Source: Leptospira sp. (GTDB taxonomy: Bacteria; Spirochaetota; Leptospiria; Leptospirales; Leptospiraceae). Taken from it: a DNA stretch of 64,000 bases. The position numbers and the translations under genes were made by a program. Below, piece by piece: positions 16,380 through 25,618 of the stretch (the stretch's first letter is position 1; every line of letters begins with the position of its first letter). A model generated the notes under the pieces. That model saw only the letters and a list, made by a program, of their open reading frames with translations, made no database searches and was not told the origin of the DNA. The stretch spans positions 1-64,000 of the forward strand of contig JACVCB010000018.1 in NCBI GenBank assembly GCA_016742255.1, in the 5' to 3' direction.

Positions 16380-18518
16380 TTACGCGGCTCTTCGTTCGCC
16401 GAGTAACAAATTGAGGATTTGTTTTGCGGCTTCCGAAATCACTGTTCCTGGTCCAAAAATCGCTGTAGCACCTGATTTGTAGAGGAAGTCGTAGTCTTGT
16501 GCAGGGATCACTCCTCCCACAACAACTAACACATCTTCTGCGCCAAGTTTTTTCAATTCTTCGATCACTTGCGGAACCAAGGTTTTGTGTCCTGCTGCAA
16601 GGGAAGAAACTCCCAGGATGTGGCAGTCGTTTTCTACCACTTGTTTGGCAACTTCCGCAGGTGTTTGGAAAAGAGGCCCGATATCAACGTCAAACCCCAT
16701 ATCAGCAAAACTGGTGGAGATCACCTTGGCACCACGGTCATGGCCATCTTGTCCCATTTTGGCAACCATGATCCTTGGTCGACGGCCTTCGAGTTTGGCA
16801 AATTCGTCGGCAAGACCTCTCGCTTCGATATAACCTTTGTCTTCGGAAATTTCTGAGGAATACACTCCCGAGATAGATCTGATCACAGCTTTGTACCTCC
16901 CGAATACTTTTTCCATCGCAAACGAAATTTCACCGAGAGAAGCACGTTTGCGTGCTGCATCCACTGCGAGTTCGAGTAAGTTTCCGTTGCCTGTTTCTGC
17001 ACATTTCGTAATGGCGTTTAACGCAGCTTCGACGGCTGTGTTATCACGGTCTTTTTTCATTTGTTCGAGTCGTTTGATTTGGGCGAGTCGAACTGCAGTG
17101 TTGTCGATGTCTAAAATATCAAGGGGAGCTTCCTTATCCAAACGGAATCGGTTTACTCCGACAATCACATCCTTCCCAGAGTCGATACGAGCCTGTTTTC
17201 TTGCGGATGCTTCTTCGATCCGCATCTTTGGAATTCCCGTCTCAATCGCCTCTGCCATACCACCTAATTTTTGTACTTCGGTGATTAGATCCCACGCTTT
17301 GTGGACTAAATCGTTTGTGAGTTTTTCCACATAAAAGGATCCTCCCCAAGGGTCGATGACTCGGTGGATGTTAGTTTCTTCTTGTAAGTAAATTTGTGTG
17401 TTACGTGCAATCCTTGCTGAGAAGTCAGTCGGAAGGGCAATCGCTTCATCAAGAGCATTTGTATGAAGGGATTGAGTGTGGCCAAGGGCTGCTGCCATGG
17501 CTTCAATACAAGTCCTTCCCACGTTATTGAATGGGTCTTGTTCGGTGAGGGACCATCCAGACGTTTGGCAATGAGTTCGGAGAGCCAAAGACTTTGTCGA
17601 TTTCGGTTGGAACTGGTTTACGATTTTGGCCCAAAGGAGACGTCCCGCACGCATCTTGGCAATCTCCATAAAATGGTTCATCCCAATCGCCCAAAAGAAT
17701 GAGAGGCGTGGTGCAAATTCATCGACAGAAAGCCCAGAAGCGATTCCTGTTTTGATGTATTCCCAACCATCCGCAAGTGTATAGGCAAGTTCCAAATCGG
17801 CTGTGGCACCCGCTTCTTGCATATGGTAACCAGAGATGGAGATGGAGTTAAACTTTGGCATGTATTTAGAAGTGTAACCAAAGATATCAGCGATGATTTT
17901 CATCGAATGTTTTGGCGGGTAGATGTAAGTGTTCCTCACCATAAACTCTTTCAAAATATCATTTTGGATGGTACCAGAAAGTTTGTCCTTAGAAACCCCT
18001 TGTTCTTCTGCTGCAACAATATAGAATGCAAGGACTGGGATGACCGCACCATTCATGGTCATGGAAACAGACATCTGATCGAGAGGGATTTGGTCGAAGA
18101 GGATCTTCATGTCGAGGACAGAGTCAATCGCCACACCCGCTTTCCCCACGTCTCCTACGACTCGTTCGTGGTCGGAATCATAACCCCGATGTGTTGCCAG
18201 GTCAAAGGCAACAGAGAGTCCCTTCTGCCCTGCGGCTAAGTTTCGACGATAAAAGGCATTTGATTCTTCAGCTGTGGAAAATCCAGCGTATTGGCGGACC
18301 GTCCAAGGTTTGTTTACATACATGGTGGAATACGGCCCACGTAAATAGGGAGGGATTCCAGCCGCATAATTTAGGTGTTCCATTCCTTCCAAGTCGGTTG
18401 GTTGGTACCGAGATTGGATGGAAATCCCTTCTGCCGTTTGCCAAAGTGAAATGGACTTTGGGTCTGGTTTTGGGGCACTAAAAGAAAGTGGGGTAGTTGC
18501 AAAATTAGGTTTCTTCAT
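16380..18518 (-). CDS. mutB: Methylmalonyl-CoA mutase, large (catalytic) subunit
   Basis: 712 residues, normal for the large subunit. The TIM-barrel domain has the substrate-tunnel segments ([45 protein letters not shown]). The C-terminal cobalamin-binding domain carries DGHDRGAKV, the DxHxxG motif whose His ligates B12 cobalt. It interconverts succinyl-CoA and (R)-methylmalonyl-CoA. Its start lies one base after the stop of the small-subunit gene. No methylmalonyl-CoA epimerase or propionyl-CoA carboxylase gene is present in the window. Confidence 0.95.
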   Translation of the reverse strand: MKKPNFATTPLSFSAPKPDPKSISLWQTAEGISIQSRYQPTDLEGMEHLNYAAGIPPYLRGPYSTMYVNKPWTVRQYAGFSTAEESNAFYRRNLAAGQKGLSVAFDLATHRGYDSDHERVVGDVGKAGVAIDSVLDMKILFDQIPLDQMSVSMTMNGAVIPVLAFYIVAAEEQGVSKDKLSGTIQNDILKEFMVRNTYIYPPKHSMKIIADIFGYTSKYMPKFNSISISGYHMQEAGATADLELAYTLADGWEYIKTGIASGLSVDEFAPRLSFFWAIGMNHFMEIAKMRAGRLLWAKIVNQFQPKSTKSLALRTHCQTSGWSLTEQDPFNNVGRTCIEAMAAALGHTQSLHTNALDEAIALPTDFSARIARNTQIYLQEETNIHRVIDPWGGSFYVEKLTNDLVHKAWDLITEVQKLGGMAEAIETGIPKMRIEEASARKQARIDSGKDVIVGVNRFRLDKEAPLDILDIDNTAVRLAQIKRLEQMKKDRDNTAVEAALNAITKCAETGNGNLLELAVDAARKRASLGEISFAMEKVFGRYKAVIRSISGVYSSEISEDKGYIEARGLADEFAKLEGRRPRIMVAKMGQDGHDRGAKVISTSFADMGFDVDIGPLFQTPAEVAKQVVENDCHILGVSSLAAGHKTLVPQVIEELKKLGAEDVLVVVGGVIPAQDYDFLYKSGATAIFGPGTVISEAAKQILNLLLGERRAA

Positions 18519-18519
18519 T

Positions 18520-20331
18520 TTATTTCCCGATCCATTTGCTTTGGGCTTTTTCCATAAACTGAACGAGGTTACGTTTCATGTGGATGAAGTCATCGATCCC
18601 GAGAGATTCCGCTTGGCTAACTAAGTCTTTTGGGTAACCAGCAAGCAGTTTCCAAGCGTTTGGAAGTTGGGTTGCCATTTCCTTTGCAAATTCAGGAAGG
18701 TAGGTCGCATACTCTTCGTCAGACGAACAAAGGACAACAATCTCGGCTCCCGATTCTTTTGCTTTGGTCACTCCTTCTTTTATAGAAGAAAATCCCAGGT
18801 TGTCGATGATTTCGTATCCTAGGCAACCAATGAAGTTGGAGCTAAAACCAGCACGTGCTTTTCGCATCGTTAGGTCCCCAATGGTCAGTAAAAATACCTT
18901 AGGTGCTTTTTTCCCAGAAGCAACCTGGAGGTCTGTTTTGTTTCTCCACTTGTCAAATTCATACGAAAGTCTGAGTGGCACCAAACGTTCGTATGTTGAT
19001 TTTTCTGAGTAAGATAGCCGTTTTTCAGTTTCGGCCACTGATTCTTTTAGCTCAGCATGCCGTTCTGTTGGGAGTGGGTATTGGTTTGTTCCAAGCAGGA
19101 TTTCTTTTTTGGTAGCAAGGGCTTCCCGTTTTTTGGAAGCACGAGTTTGGATTTCGGATTGGATGGTACCTTTTTTCAAAGAAACACCAAACCCACCTTC
19201 TTTTTCCACAGTTTGGAATTTTTCCCAAGCCGTTTCCGCTAATTTTTTCGTGAGTACTTCTAAGTAGTACGAACCAGACGCAGGGTCTTCTACTTTGTCG
19301 AGGAAGGATTCGTAACGAAGAAGGAGTTGTGCATTCCTTGCAATTCGTTTGCCTAACTCTTGTTTTGTGGTATATTCTGAATCAAAAGGCGATACTGCGA
19401 TAAAATCAGCACCACCAATTACGGCAGACATAGCAGCCGTTGTTCCACGTAACATATTCACGTAAGGATCGTATGCCGTGTACTGAAAATTAGAAGTTTG
19501 GGCAAGGATAAGAGCAGGATGCATTTCTCCAAGGCCTGGTTTGTAGGCATTGAGAATTTCAGTCCAAAGGATTCGCATAGCACGGAATTTGGCGATCTCT
19601 GTGAAGTAATCAGAGCCAATCCCCATCCAAAACCAAAGGTTTGATGCAGCATCTTCGATCGAAACTCCCGCATCCAAATGTTGGTTTAAGTAATCCACAC
19701 CCCAAGAAAGAGAATAGGCGAGTTCTTGGCCAATGGAAGCACCTGAATCCCGTAAATACAAACTATGAATGCCCACACCAGAGAACCCTTTGGTTCCTGA
19801 AAGTGCTTGGAAGGTTTTGCCAATACTCTCTTTTTCACAACCAAGTTCCCCGCAAAGAAGTGCCGTTCCATAGGGGTCAAAGTCACCTAGAACCGTGTTA
19901 TGCGAAGATGCCAGTTTTTTGAATGTGTCGCTGAACTTTGGAGTTCGTGTGGCAAGTGAAACGATAAGAGGAATTTCACCCACTGATTTTGCGAGAGATT
20001 CTAAGTCAGAAGTTGAGGAGATTTTACAACCATATTGTTTTCCTGCCTCTTCGTGAGAAACAAGGATGGCTGCTTCAACACCTTTCTCTGTTAAAGATTT
20101 TGTTTCGGATTCGGATGTGATAGTTTCGGTTACTTTCCATCCAGGGTTTCGTTTGAAAACTCTAGGTAAAACAGGAAGGTCTTCTTTGCGATAAAACGGT
20201 TCAATTTTAAAACCTTCTTCGGTTTCCCAGGTCACTTTGTCCCAAGGACTGCCTTTTAGGTCTTTGAGGATTTGGTTTTTCCAATCCTCAGTGGATACTT
20301 CAGGAAAATCTGAAAATAAAAATTCGTTCAA
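18520..20331 (-). CDS. mutA: Methylmalonyl-CoA mutase, small (non-catalytic) subunit
   Basis: 603 residues. It follows the large subunit in fold (barrel plus degenerate B12 domain) but its C-terminal segment reads [13 protein letters not shown] where the large subunit has DGHDRGAKV, so the cobalt-ligating His is absent, as in known small subunits. It forms the heterodimer with MutB. Gene order small-large-MeaB on the reverse strand with one-base spacing indicates an operon. The start is only one base from the stop of the small exported protein gene at 20333, so that gene probably leads the operon. Confidence 0.92.
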   Translation of the reverse strand: MNEFLFSDFPEVSTEDWKNQILKDLKGSPWDKVTWETEEGFKIEPFYRKEDLPVLPRVFKRNPGWKVTETITSESETKSLTEKGVEAAILVSHEEAGKQYGCKISSTSDLESLAKSVGEIPLIVSLATRTPKFSDTFKKLASSHNTVLGDFDPYGTALLCGELGCEKESIGKTFQALSGTKGFSGVGIHSLYLRDSGASIGQELAYSLSWGVDYLNQHLDAGVSIEDAASNLWFWMGIGSDYFTEIAKFRAMRILWTEILNAYKPGLGEMHPALILAQTSNFQYTAYDPYVNMLRGTTAAMSAVIGGADFIAVSPFDSEYTTKQELGKRIARNAQLLLRYESFLDKVEDPASGSYYLEVLTKKLAETAWEKFQTVEKEGGFGVSLKKGTIQSEIQTRASKKREALATKKEILLGTNQYPLPTERHAELKESVAETEKRLSYSEKSTYERLVPLRLSYEFDKWRNKTDLQVASGKKAPKVFLLTIGDLTMRKARAGFSSNFIGCLGYEIIDNLGFSSIKEGVTKAKESGAEIVVLCSSDEEYATYLPEFAKEMATQLPNAWKLLAGYPKDLVSQAESLGIDDFIHMKRNLVQFMEKAQSKWIGK

Positions 20332-20332
20332 T

Positions 20333-20641
20333 TTATTCCTCTACGATTTGGTAATCTTCCATATAACCAGGGAAGTCGCCTAACCCTCGTGTGAAGGTGA
20401 ATTTTGCAGGGTATACAACCAATCTTCTTCCAGACTGCAAGAATGTTCCAGAGAGAAGAGTGAAGGGAGATGCGACGATAAATGCAGCAGTTCCTAATAC
20501 AGTACCTGCAAGTCCCATGGGACGAGCAACGATAAGATCTATCAACATTTCTCCGCCGGAAGGGACTTCTCTTGCAGATAAGGTTTGTGTCCACAAAAGA
20601 CAGATTAAGAAAAGGATAGACAAGGGTCGTGTTTGTTTCAT
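20333..20641 (-). CDS. Small exported membrane-associated protein, unknown function
   Basis: 102 residues from the ATG at 20641, which gives a good signal peptide (basic start, hydrophobic stretch about 6-20, site near LSA-RE). A longer frame back to 20752 would put 37 polar residues in front of the signal and overlap the divergent YhhN gene, so it is rejected. The mature part has a second hydrophobic stretch of the form ARPMGLAGTVLGTAAFIVASPF, a pattern seen in many small uncharacterised proteobacterial envelope proteins. It abuts mutA (one base) and is probably co-transcribed with the mutase genes, although a functional link is not obvious. Confidence 0.6.
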   Translation of the reverse strand: MKQTRPLSILFLICLLWTQTLSAREVPSGGEMLIDLIVARPMGLAGTVLGTAAFIVASPFTLLSGTFLQSGRRLVVYPAKFTFTRGLGDFPGYMEDYQIVEE

Positions 20642-20707
20642 AGGCTGATCACTCGGGCTTTCCATCTGATGAAATCTCGAGAATGATATCTGTGTAAAGT
20701 AAGAAAT

Positions 20708-21376
20708 ATGGCTAAAGAAATTGTTTTGTTTGTTCTCTTTTCTGTTGTTCATCTACTTGCGATCGTTACGATCTCAAAGGAAGATGTTTTTTATCTACCT
20801 TCCAAAATTGTCCCAATCTTAATCTTGATTGTCGCATTGTTTCGTTCGTTTCCCACATTGGAAAAACGAGGAAAATTGGTTGCGGTAGGACTTGTTTTTT
20901 CTCTATTTGGAGATAGTTTTTTGGCCATCCCGAAAGAAGGATATTTTGTCCCAGGGCTTGGTTCGTTTCTCATCGCCCAATTGATTTATTCGTATGCATT
21001 TACCATTGATTCCAAAATCAAACCTGTCCTTGCGATTCCATTTTTGTTATTTGGTAGTTCCTTTTTTATGGTGCTTGTTCCGAAATTAGGTGCTCTCACG
21101 ATCCCTGTAGGATTTTATATCTCTGCCATTTGCCTTATGGGTTGGCGGGCAGCTGCGAGAAATTCGATCACCAAACCATTCTATTTGGGACTCCTCGGTG
21201 CACTGGTTTTCATCCTCTCGGACTCCATTATCGCATATTCGATGTTTCTCAACCGAGAAATGGACCGGTCCGTTGCATCTCTTGGAATCATGATCACTTA
21301 TTATCTTGCACAACTACTCATTTATGCTGCAACAAAGACAGAAGAGTTAGATGTTCAATCAGTGAAAAATACTTGA
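20708..21376 (+). CDS. YhhN/TMEM86-family membrane protein (lysoplasmalogenase-like)
   Basis: 222 residues with about seven or eight membrane helices. Family landmarks are FSLFGDSFLAIP (about 68-79), GSFLIAQLIYSYAF, LGALVFILSDSIIAYSMF and YYLAQLLI. YhhN proteins include lysoplasmalogenases that cleave the vinyl-ether bond of lysoplasmalogen, but substrates of most bacterial members are unknown. A second probable member lies at 57451-58206. It is divergent from the small exported gene at 20641 with a 66-base gap. Confidence 0.75.
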   Translation: MAKEIVLFVLFSVVHLLAIVTISKEDVFYLPSKIVPILILIVALFRSFPTLEKRGKLVAVGLVFSLFGDSFLAIPKEGYFVPGLGSFLIAQLIYSYAFTIDSKIKPVLAIPFLLFGSSFFMVLVPKLGALTIPVGFYISAICLMGWRAAARNSITKPFYLGLLGALVFILSDSIIAYSMFLNREMDRSVASLGIMITYYLAQLLIYAATKTEELDVQSVKNT

Positions 21377-21434
21377 TTCACTTCACTCAAACGAGTATCG
21401 TATTTATGGTTTTACAAAACCAGGGAAAGGGATT

Positions 21435-22181
21435 ATGAAATCACTAAAAAAAACATCCTTTATTGAAGCAGTAGCAGCTGCGATTGAACATGAGGTTCAA
21501 TGTTTCAATTTTTATCTTAAACTATCTGAAAGTTTGCCTGAAGGTCAAATTAGAGAACTTTTCAGCCAACTTGCGTTAGATGGTGATGAGCACATCAAAT
21601 ACATCAAAGACATTTATAAAAGTGCAGAGGGGAAAGAACTTCCGAACCTCAAACAACTTTCGGAGATTGAAAAATTCCACTCTTCCACCATCCAAAAGAT
21701 CATGGATCGTTTAGACCGAAACAAAAATGCAGAAGTCAAAGCTGACGAAAAAAAGGCCATTGAACTTGCCATTCGCGAAGGGGAAGATGCACGTAATTTT
21801 TATGCAACCATCCGTGGGAAATTCCAAGATCCAAAAATCAATTTGTTGTTTCAAAAATTAGCAAATTTTAATGAATCCAATAATTCACTTTTGGAAGCCC
21901 AAGCAATGGCGATGGAACAATCCACTCCAGCTGACCAAGTTTTTTATTGGGAAGATGAAGATTTACTCGCACAGGTAAACCAACCTTCGAAGTCACAAGG
22001 GAAATCAAAACCAAGTGCGAAACCAAAAACTACTGCAAAGGCAAAACCGGCATCCAAACCAGTCGCTAAACCACAAAACAAAGTGAAGGCGAAGAAAGCT
22101 GTTAAAAAAGCAGCAAAACCTACACCTACAAAAGCCAAACCAAAGGCAAAACCGGCAAAGAAAAAAGGTAAGAAAAAATAG
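21435..22181 (+). CDS. Ferritin-like (rubrerythrin-type) protein with histone-like Lys/Ala/Pro tail
   Basis: 248 residues. Residues about 8-160 form a ferritin-like four-helix pattern: AAAIEHEVQCFNFYLKL and LALDGDEHIKYI supply the first pair of iron-binding acidic/His positions. The second pair (AIREGEDARNFYATI and LANFNESNNSLLEA) lacks the expected His, reading Asn. The C-terminal 65 residues are almost only Lys, Ala, Pro and Thr (AKPKAKP repeats), like histone H1. A diiron or iron-binding function combined with nucleic-acid or polyanion binding is plausible but unproven; it recalls Dps-type DNA protection in concept only. The stop overlaps the GTG of the next gene by one base. Confidence 0.65.
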   Translation: MKSLKKTSFIEAVAAAIEHEVQCFNFYLKLSESLPEGQIRELFSQLALDGDEHIKYIKDIYKSAEGKELPNLKQLSEIEKFHSSTIQKIMDRLDRNKNAEVKADEKKAIELAIREGEDARNFYATIRGKFQDPKINLLFQKLANFNESNNSLLEAQAMAMEQSTPADQVFYWEDEDLLAQVNQPSKSQGKSKPSAKPKTTAKAKPASKPVAKPQNKVKAKKAVKKAAKPTPTKAKPKAKPAKKKGKKK

Positions 22182-22663
22182 TGAAATACCAAGTCACCCA
22201 TACATTCCCAGTTCCCTTAGATAAACTTTTGCATGCTAGAGAGGAGAGATACAAACACCTAGACCAGTTTCCTGATCTAAAGAATGTAACGTTACTCGAA
22301 GAAAAAAAAGAAGGGAACCTCATCCACCAAAAACGAAAGGTGAGTTTAGAAGGATCAATGCCTGCCGTTTTATCAGCAGCTCTCAATGATCTTTCCTTAC
22401 TCGAAGAATCTACCTTTGATACCACAACCAATACACATGAGTTTAAAATTGCCCCACCAGGCAAAGACAACGTATTTGTGATCAAAGGGAAAAGTAAATA
22501 CGAAGCAAATGGCTCTGAGTCCAAACGTTCTTATGATGTAGACGTGGTTTCTAGTTTACTTTTTGTTTCTCCAATTGTGGAAAAGGCAATTGAAGAAATT
22601 CACAAACATAGTTTGGAGAAGGACAGAAAATCCATCGCCAAATTTCTAGGGGTTGAATCCTAA
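22181..22663 (+). CDS. Possible SRPBCC/DUF2505-like lipid-binding-fold protein
   Basis: 160 residues starting at a GTG that shares a base with the preceding stop (TAGTG). The sequence runs KYQVTHTFPVPLDKL at the start, a mid-protein beta-rich stretch, and a C-terminal helix VEKAIEEIHKHSLEKD, the usual start-strand and long end-helix layout of the START/SRPBCC fold and of DUF2505. No catalytic residues are evident. It is tightly coupled to the ferritin-like gene. The family call is tentative. Confidence 0.4.
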   Translation: MKYQVTHTFPVPLDKLLHAREERYKHLDQFPDLKNVTLLEEKKEGNLIHQKRKVSLEGSMPAVLSAALNDLSLLEESTFDTTTNTHEFKIAPPGKDNVFVIKGKSKYEANGSESKRSYDVDVVSSLLFVSPIVEKAIEEIHKHSLEKDRKSIAKFLGVES

Positions 22664-22670
22664 GGAAGAA

Positions 22671-23573
22671 GTGAAAACTTCTTCCCCTTCTTTCCTTCGT
22701 TCTGTATTAGAACTCAATTTGACGATCCTCATTATGGGGAACGTCACTTTGTTTGCCAAACTCCTCCCTTTTCCTGCGGTAACCATTATCTCTGGTCGTG
22801 CATTGTTTTCTGTACTGATATTAGGGTTATTTTTTCTCCTCAGGCGTAAGTCCATATCCTACCAGAGTTTTAAACATTTTGGATATGTATTTGGGATTGG
22901 GATTTTGTTCGCCTTACATTGGGTAACTTACTTTCACTCCATCCAAGTATCCACAGTTGCCGTTGGGATGTTGTCACTGTTTACCTATCCTGTTTTTTCT
23001 GCAATTTTAGAACCTATGTTAGGTGGTAAAAAGCCAGAACCATTTGCATTATTTTTGGCTTCCTTTTCTCTTTTTGGTTTATTTCTCATTGTGCATGATC
23101 TGTCTTGGGACAACCAAATGTTCCAAGGTGTGGTTTGGGGAGTGGTTTCTGCTGTTTTGTATGCGATTCGCAATCTACTCACAAAAGAGATGCATGTACA
23201 TTACCCGAGTTCCCAAATTTTATTCACCCAACTCTTTGCAACCTCATTGGTGTTACTCCCGTTTGCCGATGGACTCTCCCAGATGCTCGCAGAACCAAAG
23301 TATCTCCTCTTCCAAGTGATCCTTGCAGGAATTTTTACCTCCCTTGCCCATACCATTTGGATTCGCAGTTTGTCAAATTTATCTGTGACTACAGCGGGAA
23401 CATTGTCCACACTAAGCCCGATTTACGGGAGTTTGGCGGCATGGTACTTCCTCGGAGAAGTTCCGCCCGATCGGTTATGGCTCGGTGGAGCTGTGATTTT
23501 GTTTTGTGCTGTGATGGAAGTGTTTCGGAAACAGAATGAGTCTCGGACGCGGGAAAAAGAGAAAATTATTTAG
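22671..23573 (+). CDS. EamA/DMT-superfamily transporter
   Basis: About 300 residues with ten membrane helices in two EamA repeats (first repeat about 10-145, second about 155-290; SNLSVTTAGTLSTLSPIYGSL is typical of the second). It is probably a metabolite exporter or drug/amino-acid transporter of the inner membrane; the substrate cannot be read from sequence. I prefer the GTG at 22671, preceded by TAAGGAAG, over a TTG at 22653 that would overlap the upstream gene. Confidence 0.8.
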   Translation: MKTSSPSFLRSVLELNLTILIMGNVTLFAKLLPFPAVTIISGRALFSVLILGLFFLLRRKSISYQSFKHFGYVFGIGILFALHWVTYFHSIQVSTVAVGMLSLFTYPVFSAILEPMLGGKKPEPFALFLASFSLFGLFLIVHDLSWDNQMFQGVVWGVVSAVLYAIRNLLTKEMHVHYPSSQILFTQLFATSLVLLPFADGLSQMLAEPKYLLFQVILAGIFTSLAHTIWIRSLSNLSVTTAGTLSTLSPIYGSLAAWYFLGEVPPDRLWLGGAVILFCAVMEVFRKQNESRTREKEKII

Positions 23574-23658
23574 TGTTTTTTTTTGAAATTGGTTTGAGTG
23601 TTATTGGAGATTCAAATAACTCCAAGTTATGCGTCAATAGGGCAAAATGGGAGGAAAT

Positions 23659-24405
23659 ATGAAATACGCTATTAAATGGATTATCAATATTATTTTTATA
23701 CTTCAAAGTAATATAATACTCTCACAGAATATAAATTCAAATATAGATGAATCAATTTTAAATCAATTACCTGAATTTATATTCAATGATGTTAAGGGAT
23801 CAATTGTAATTGTTAGTGTAAAGAATCAAGAGAAAACAAATTCAGAAAATGTTCATTCGAGGCAACTCGGAGTAGGATTTATATTCAATTTAGATGGACT
23901 CATAATTATTAATCGTTATGCACTTCGTAAATTTAATTCCGATTTTGAAATTACCTTCGCAGACGGAAGAAAAATTCCTGGCAAACTAGTAGGTATAGAC
24001 GAAAAGAATAATCTCGCAATCTTAAAAGTCGCAAATAATGTGATTTTAAAACCAATTCGCTTCAACAATGATTCAAAATTGAAAATTGGGCAATTTCTAA
24101 TTCTAATTACTCACAATGAGAAAGATAAATCTGTAAATGCTTTAACATCCATTTCAAAAATCAATATTAGTGATGAAATTTATCCTCAAAATGAATATTC
24201 AACTAGGGAAAGTCTCTTGATCTCATCGAGATCAAGAATTATACCGGATCCCGGTTTACTATTTAATATTAAAGGCGAGTTTGTAGGTTTTTCCAATTTT
24301 TATTTTGAAGACGACATTTATACAAACAAATTTGCTATGGCGAATTATGTTTTAGATTTAAATTCATTAGTAAATGCAATTCTTGAAAAAGAAGAAGGAA
24401 AATAG
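23659..24405 (+). CDS. HtrA/DegP-like pseudoprotease, exported, AT-rich
   Basis: 248 residues from the ATG at 23659, which follows GGAGG at 23650-23654; an ATG at 23647 is too early. A signal peptide covers about 1-23. The body matches a trypsin-like HtrA domain: GVGFIFNLDGLIIINRYAL, then FADGRKIPGKLVGIDEKNNLAILKV. The catalytic triad is lost: NNHVV is NRYAL (His to Tyr), TDLAVLK is NNLAILK (Asp to Asn), and GNSGGP is replaced by PDPGLLFN. There is no PDZ domain. Codon use is strikingly AT-rich (many ATA, AAT, TTA), unlike its neighbours, suggesting transfer or decay. It may be a binding protein or a relic. Confidence 0.6.
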   Translation: MKYAIKWIINIIFILQSNIILSQNINSNIDESILNQLPEFIFNDVKGSIVIVSVKNQEKTNSENVHSRQLGVGFIFNLDGLIIINRYALRKFNSDFEITFADGRKIPGKLVGIDEKNNLAILKVANNVILKPIRFNNDSKLKIGQFLILITHNEKDKSVNALTSISKINISDEIYPQNEYSTRESLLISSRSRIIPDPGLLFNIKGEFVGFSNFYFEDDIYTNKFAMANYVLDLNSLVNAILEKEEGK

Positions 24406-24567
24406 TATCAATTGTTTCCAAAGTGGTATTTGTTACGGTCGTACCAATACCAACAGTACGTATTCAGTAATTTGGTTTGAGGCGGGATCACCTAATGGAA
24501 AGAATGCGAAATTCTCATCCATTGGCGAGGCGCCCCCGTTAATGGAGAAACAATTACAAAAAGTACT

Positions 24568-24957
24568 TTATTCGTGGAGGTGGTGGATCACTCGTACAAG
24601 TTTGTCCTGCACTTCTTTGGCGATCGTTTCCAGTTCGGAATTTTGCACGAGTTTAGTCATTGTCATGGGATCAAAAATAGAAACTTTGATCTCACCATTT
24701 TTTTCTTCTGTCACTACCACATTACATGGTAACAACATTCCAATTTCGTCCGTGGTTTGTAGGGCTCTGTGCGCAAAACTTGGGTTACATGCACCAAGGA
24801 TGGTATAACGTTTGAAATCAACGTTAATTTTGTCTTTTAAGGTTTGTTTGACGTCGATGGTAGTCAAAACTCCAAACCCTTCTTTTTTTAACGCTTCCGT
24901 TGTATCGTTTATGGTTTCTTCAAAACTTTTTTTTCTGTGAACGGTTAACCCTAACAT
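24568..24957 (-). CDS. DUF302-domain protein
   Basis: 129 residues, a single DUF302 domain: MLGLTVHRKKSFEETIN at the start, FGVLTTIDVKQTLK, then YTILGACNPSFAHRAL, and PCNVVV. The Cys of GACNP and PCN are typical of the family. The molecular function of DUF302 is unsettled; many genes sit beside metal- or sulfur-responsive CsoR-family regulators. That fits the upstream inverted repeat at 24973-24992. A good ribosome site (GGAGG, 4 bases) precedes the ATG. Confidence 0.82.
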   Translation of the reverse strand: MLGLTVHRKKSFEETINDTTEALKKEGFGVLTTIDVKQTLKDKINVDFKRYTILGACNPSFAHRALQTTDEIGMLLPCNVVVTEEKNGEIKVSIFDPMTMTKLVQNSELETIAKEVQDKLVRVIHHLHE

Positions 24958-24972
24958 AAATCCTCCGAAATC

Positions 24973-24992
24973 CTATACCCCATAGGGTATAG
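24973..24992. promoter_or_regulatory. CsoR/CstR-family-like operator in front of the DUF302 gene
   Basis: Perfect 8-base inverted arms CTATACCC and GGGTATAG separated by CATA. The core ATACCC-N4-GGGTAT is the form bound by CsoR-family repressors such as CstR. It lies about 15-35 bases upstream of the DUF302 start codon, where a repressor would block initiation. No CsoR-family gene is in the window, so the regulator must be elsewhere. Confidence 0.6.
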
Positions 24993-25028
24993 GAGAAGTT
25001 GGAAGTTGCAAGAGCTTTTTTTAAATTT

Positions 25029-25478
25029 TTAAGGAGAAGTTTCTTTTTTCGGGAGTTTTTGCATTTCTTCTACACTGGGAAGTTGGTTCGAAGTATGCCT
25101 AATTTCGCCCGAAGCATTCAACAAAAAGTATTGAGGCAGAGGGTCAGATTTGAGTGAGGCAAAACGATCATCCAAAATGAGGGTTTGGAATTCGTTGTCA
25201 CGTGGAGTGAAGTTGAGTAGGACATAGGTGCCGAGGTCTGGTTTTCCTTCCCCACATTCCAATCCTTTTAACATTTCACAACGTGATTTTGTTACGGATA
25301 ATAAAATGAGTTTTCCTTCTCTTGAAGCTTGTCCAAACGCAAACGATTTATTATGGCCCCAATGGATTTCTTCACTTGCCATTTGGTTGATTTTGATATA
25401 GCCAAAAACCAAAAGTAAAATAAAGAGTGGCATCGCTAAAAAACCAACTAGGTAAAAAACGCGAGAATATTTCTGCAT
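25029..25478 (-). CDS. Membrane-anchored thioredoxin-fold-like protein without CxxC
   Basis: 149 residues. One N-terminal membrane helix (about 7-27) is followed by a periplasmic domain. The segments GKLILLSVTKSRCEMLKGL and LPQYFLLNASGEIRHTSNQLPSVEEM match the beta-strand/active-site and cis-Pro parts of thioredoxin-like folds. In place of CxxC there is a single Cys (SRCEM), with another Cys in GLECGEG. It is divergent from speE and sits 71 bases upstream of the DUF302 gene on the same strand. Fold assignment is tentative. Confidence 0.45.
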   Translation of the reverse strand: MQKYSRVFYLVGFLAMPLFILLLVFGYIKINQMASEEIHWGHNKSFAFGQASREGKLILLSVTKSRCEMLKGLECGEGKPDLGTYVLLNFTPRDNEFQTLILDDRFASLKSDPLPQYFLLNASGEIRHTSNQLPSVEEMQKLPKKETSP

Positions 25479-25618
25479 ACAAATCTATGGAATGGTACTG
25501 ACCAATTCCCGCCAAGTTCAATTTTTAAGCTTTCCCATTCCTAAAACTTTAAAAAAAACTACACCTTCTTCTTCCCCTTCCTATTCTGGTTCAAAGAGAG
25601 AATCCTTAGGAGCATTTA

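Noticed and set aside
17817..18239. Forward frame of 140 codons across mutB
   Set aside because: Antisense shadow of the mutase large subunit.
16380..20641. A cobalamin riboswitch in front of the mutase operon
   Set aside because: Genes are packed with one-base gaps and I see no B12-box-like sequence in the short leader region.
20641..20752. Longer N-terminus for the small exported protein before mutA
   Set aside because: It would place 37 polar residues before the signal peptide and overlap the divergent YhhN start.
24374..24808. Forward open frame of 144 codons
   Set aside because: It overlaps the clear DUF302 gene on the other strand for most of its length, has no ribosome site and no recognisable domain.
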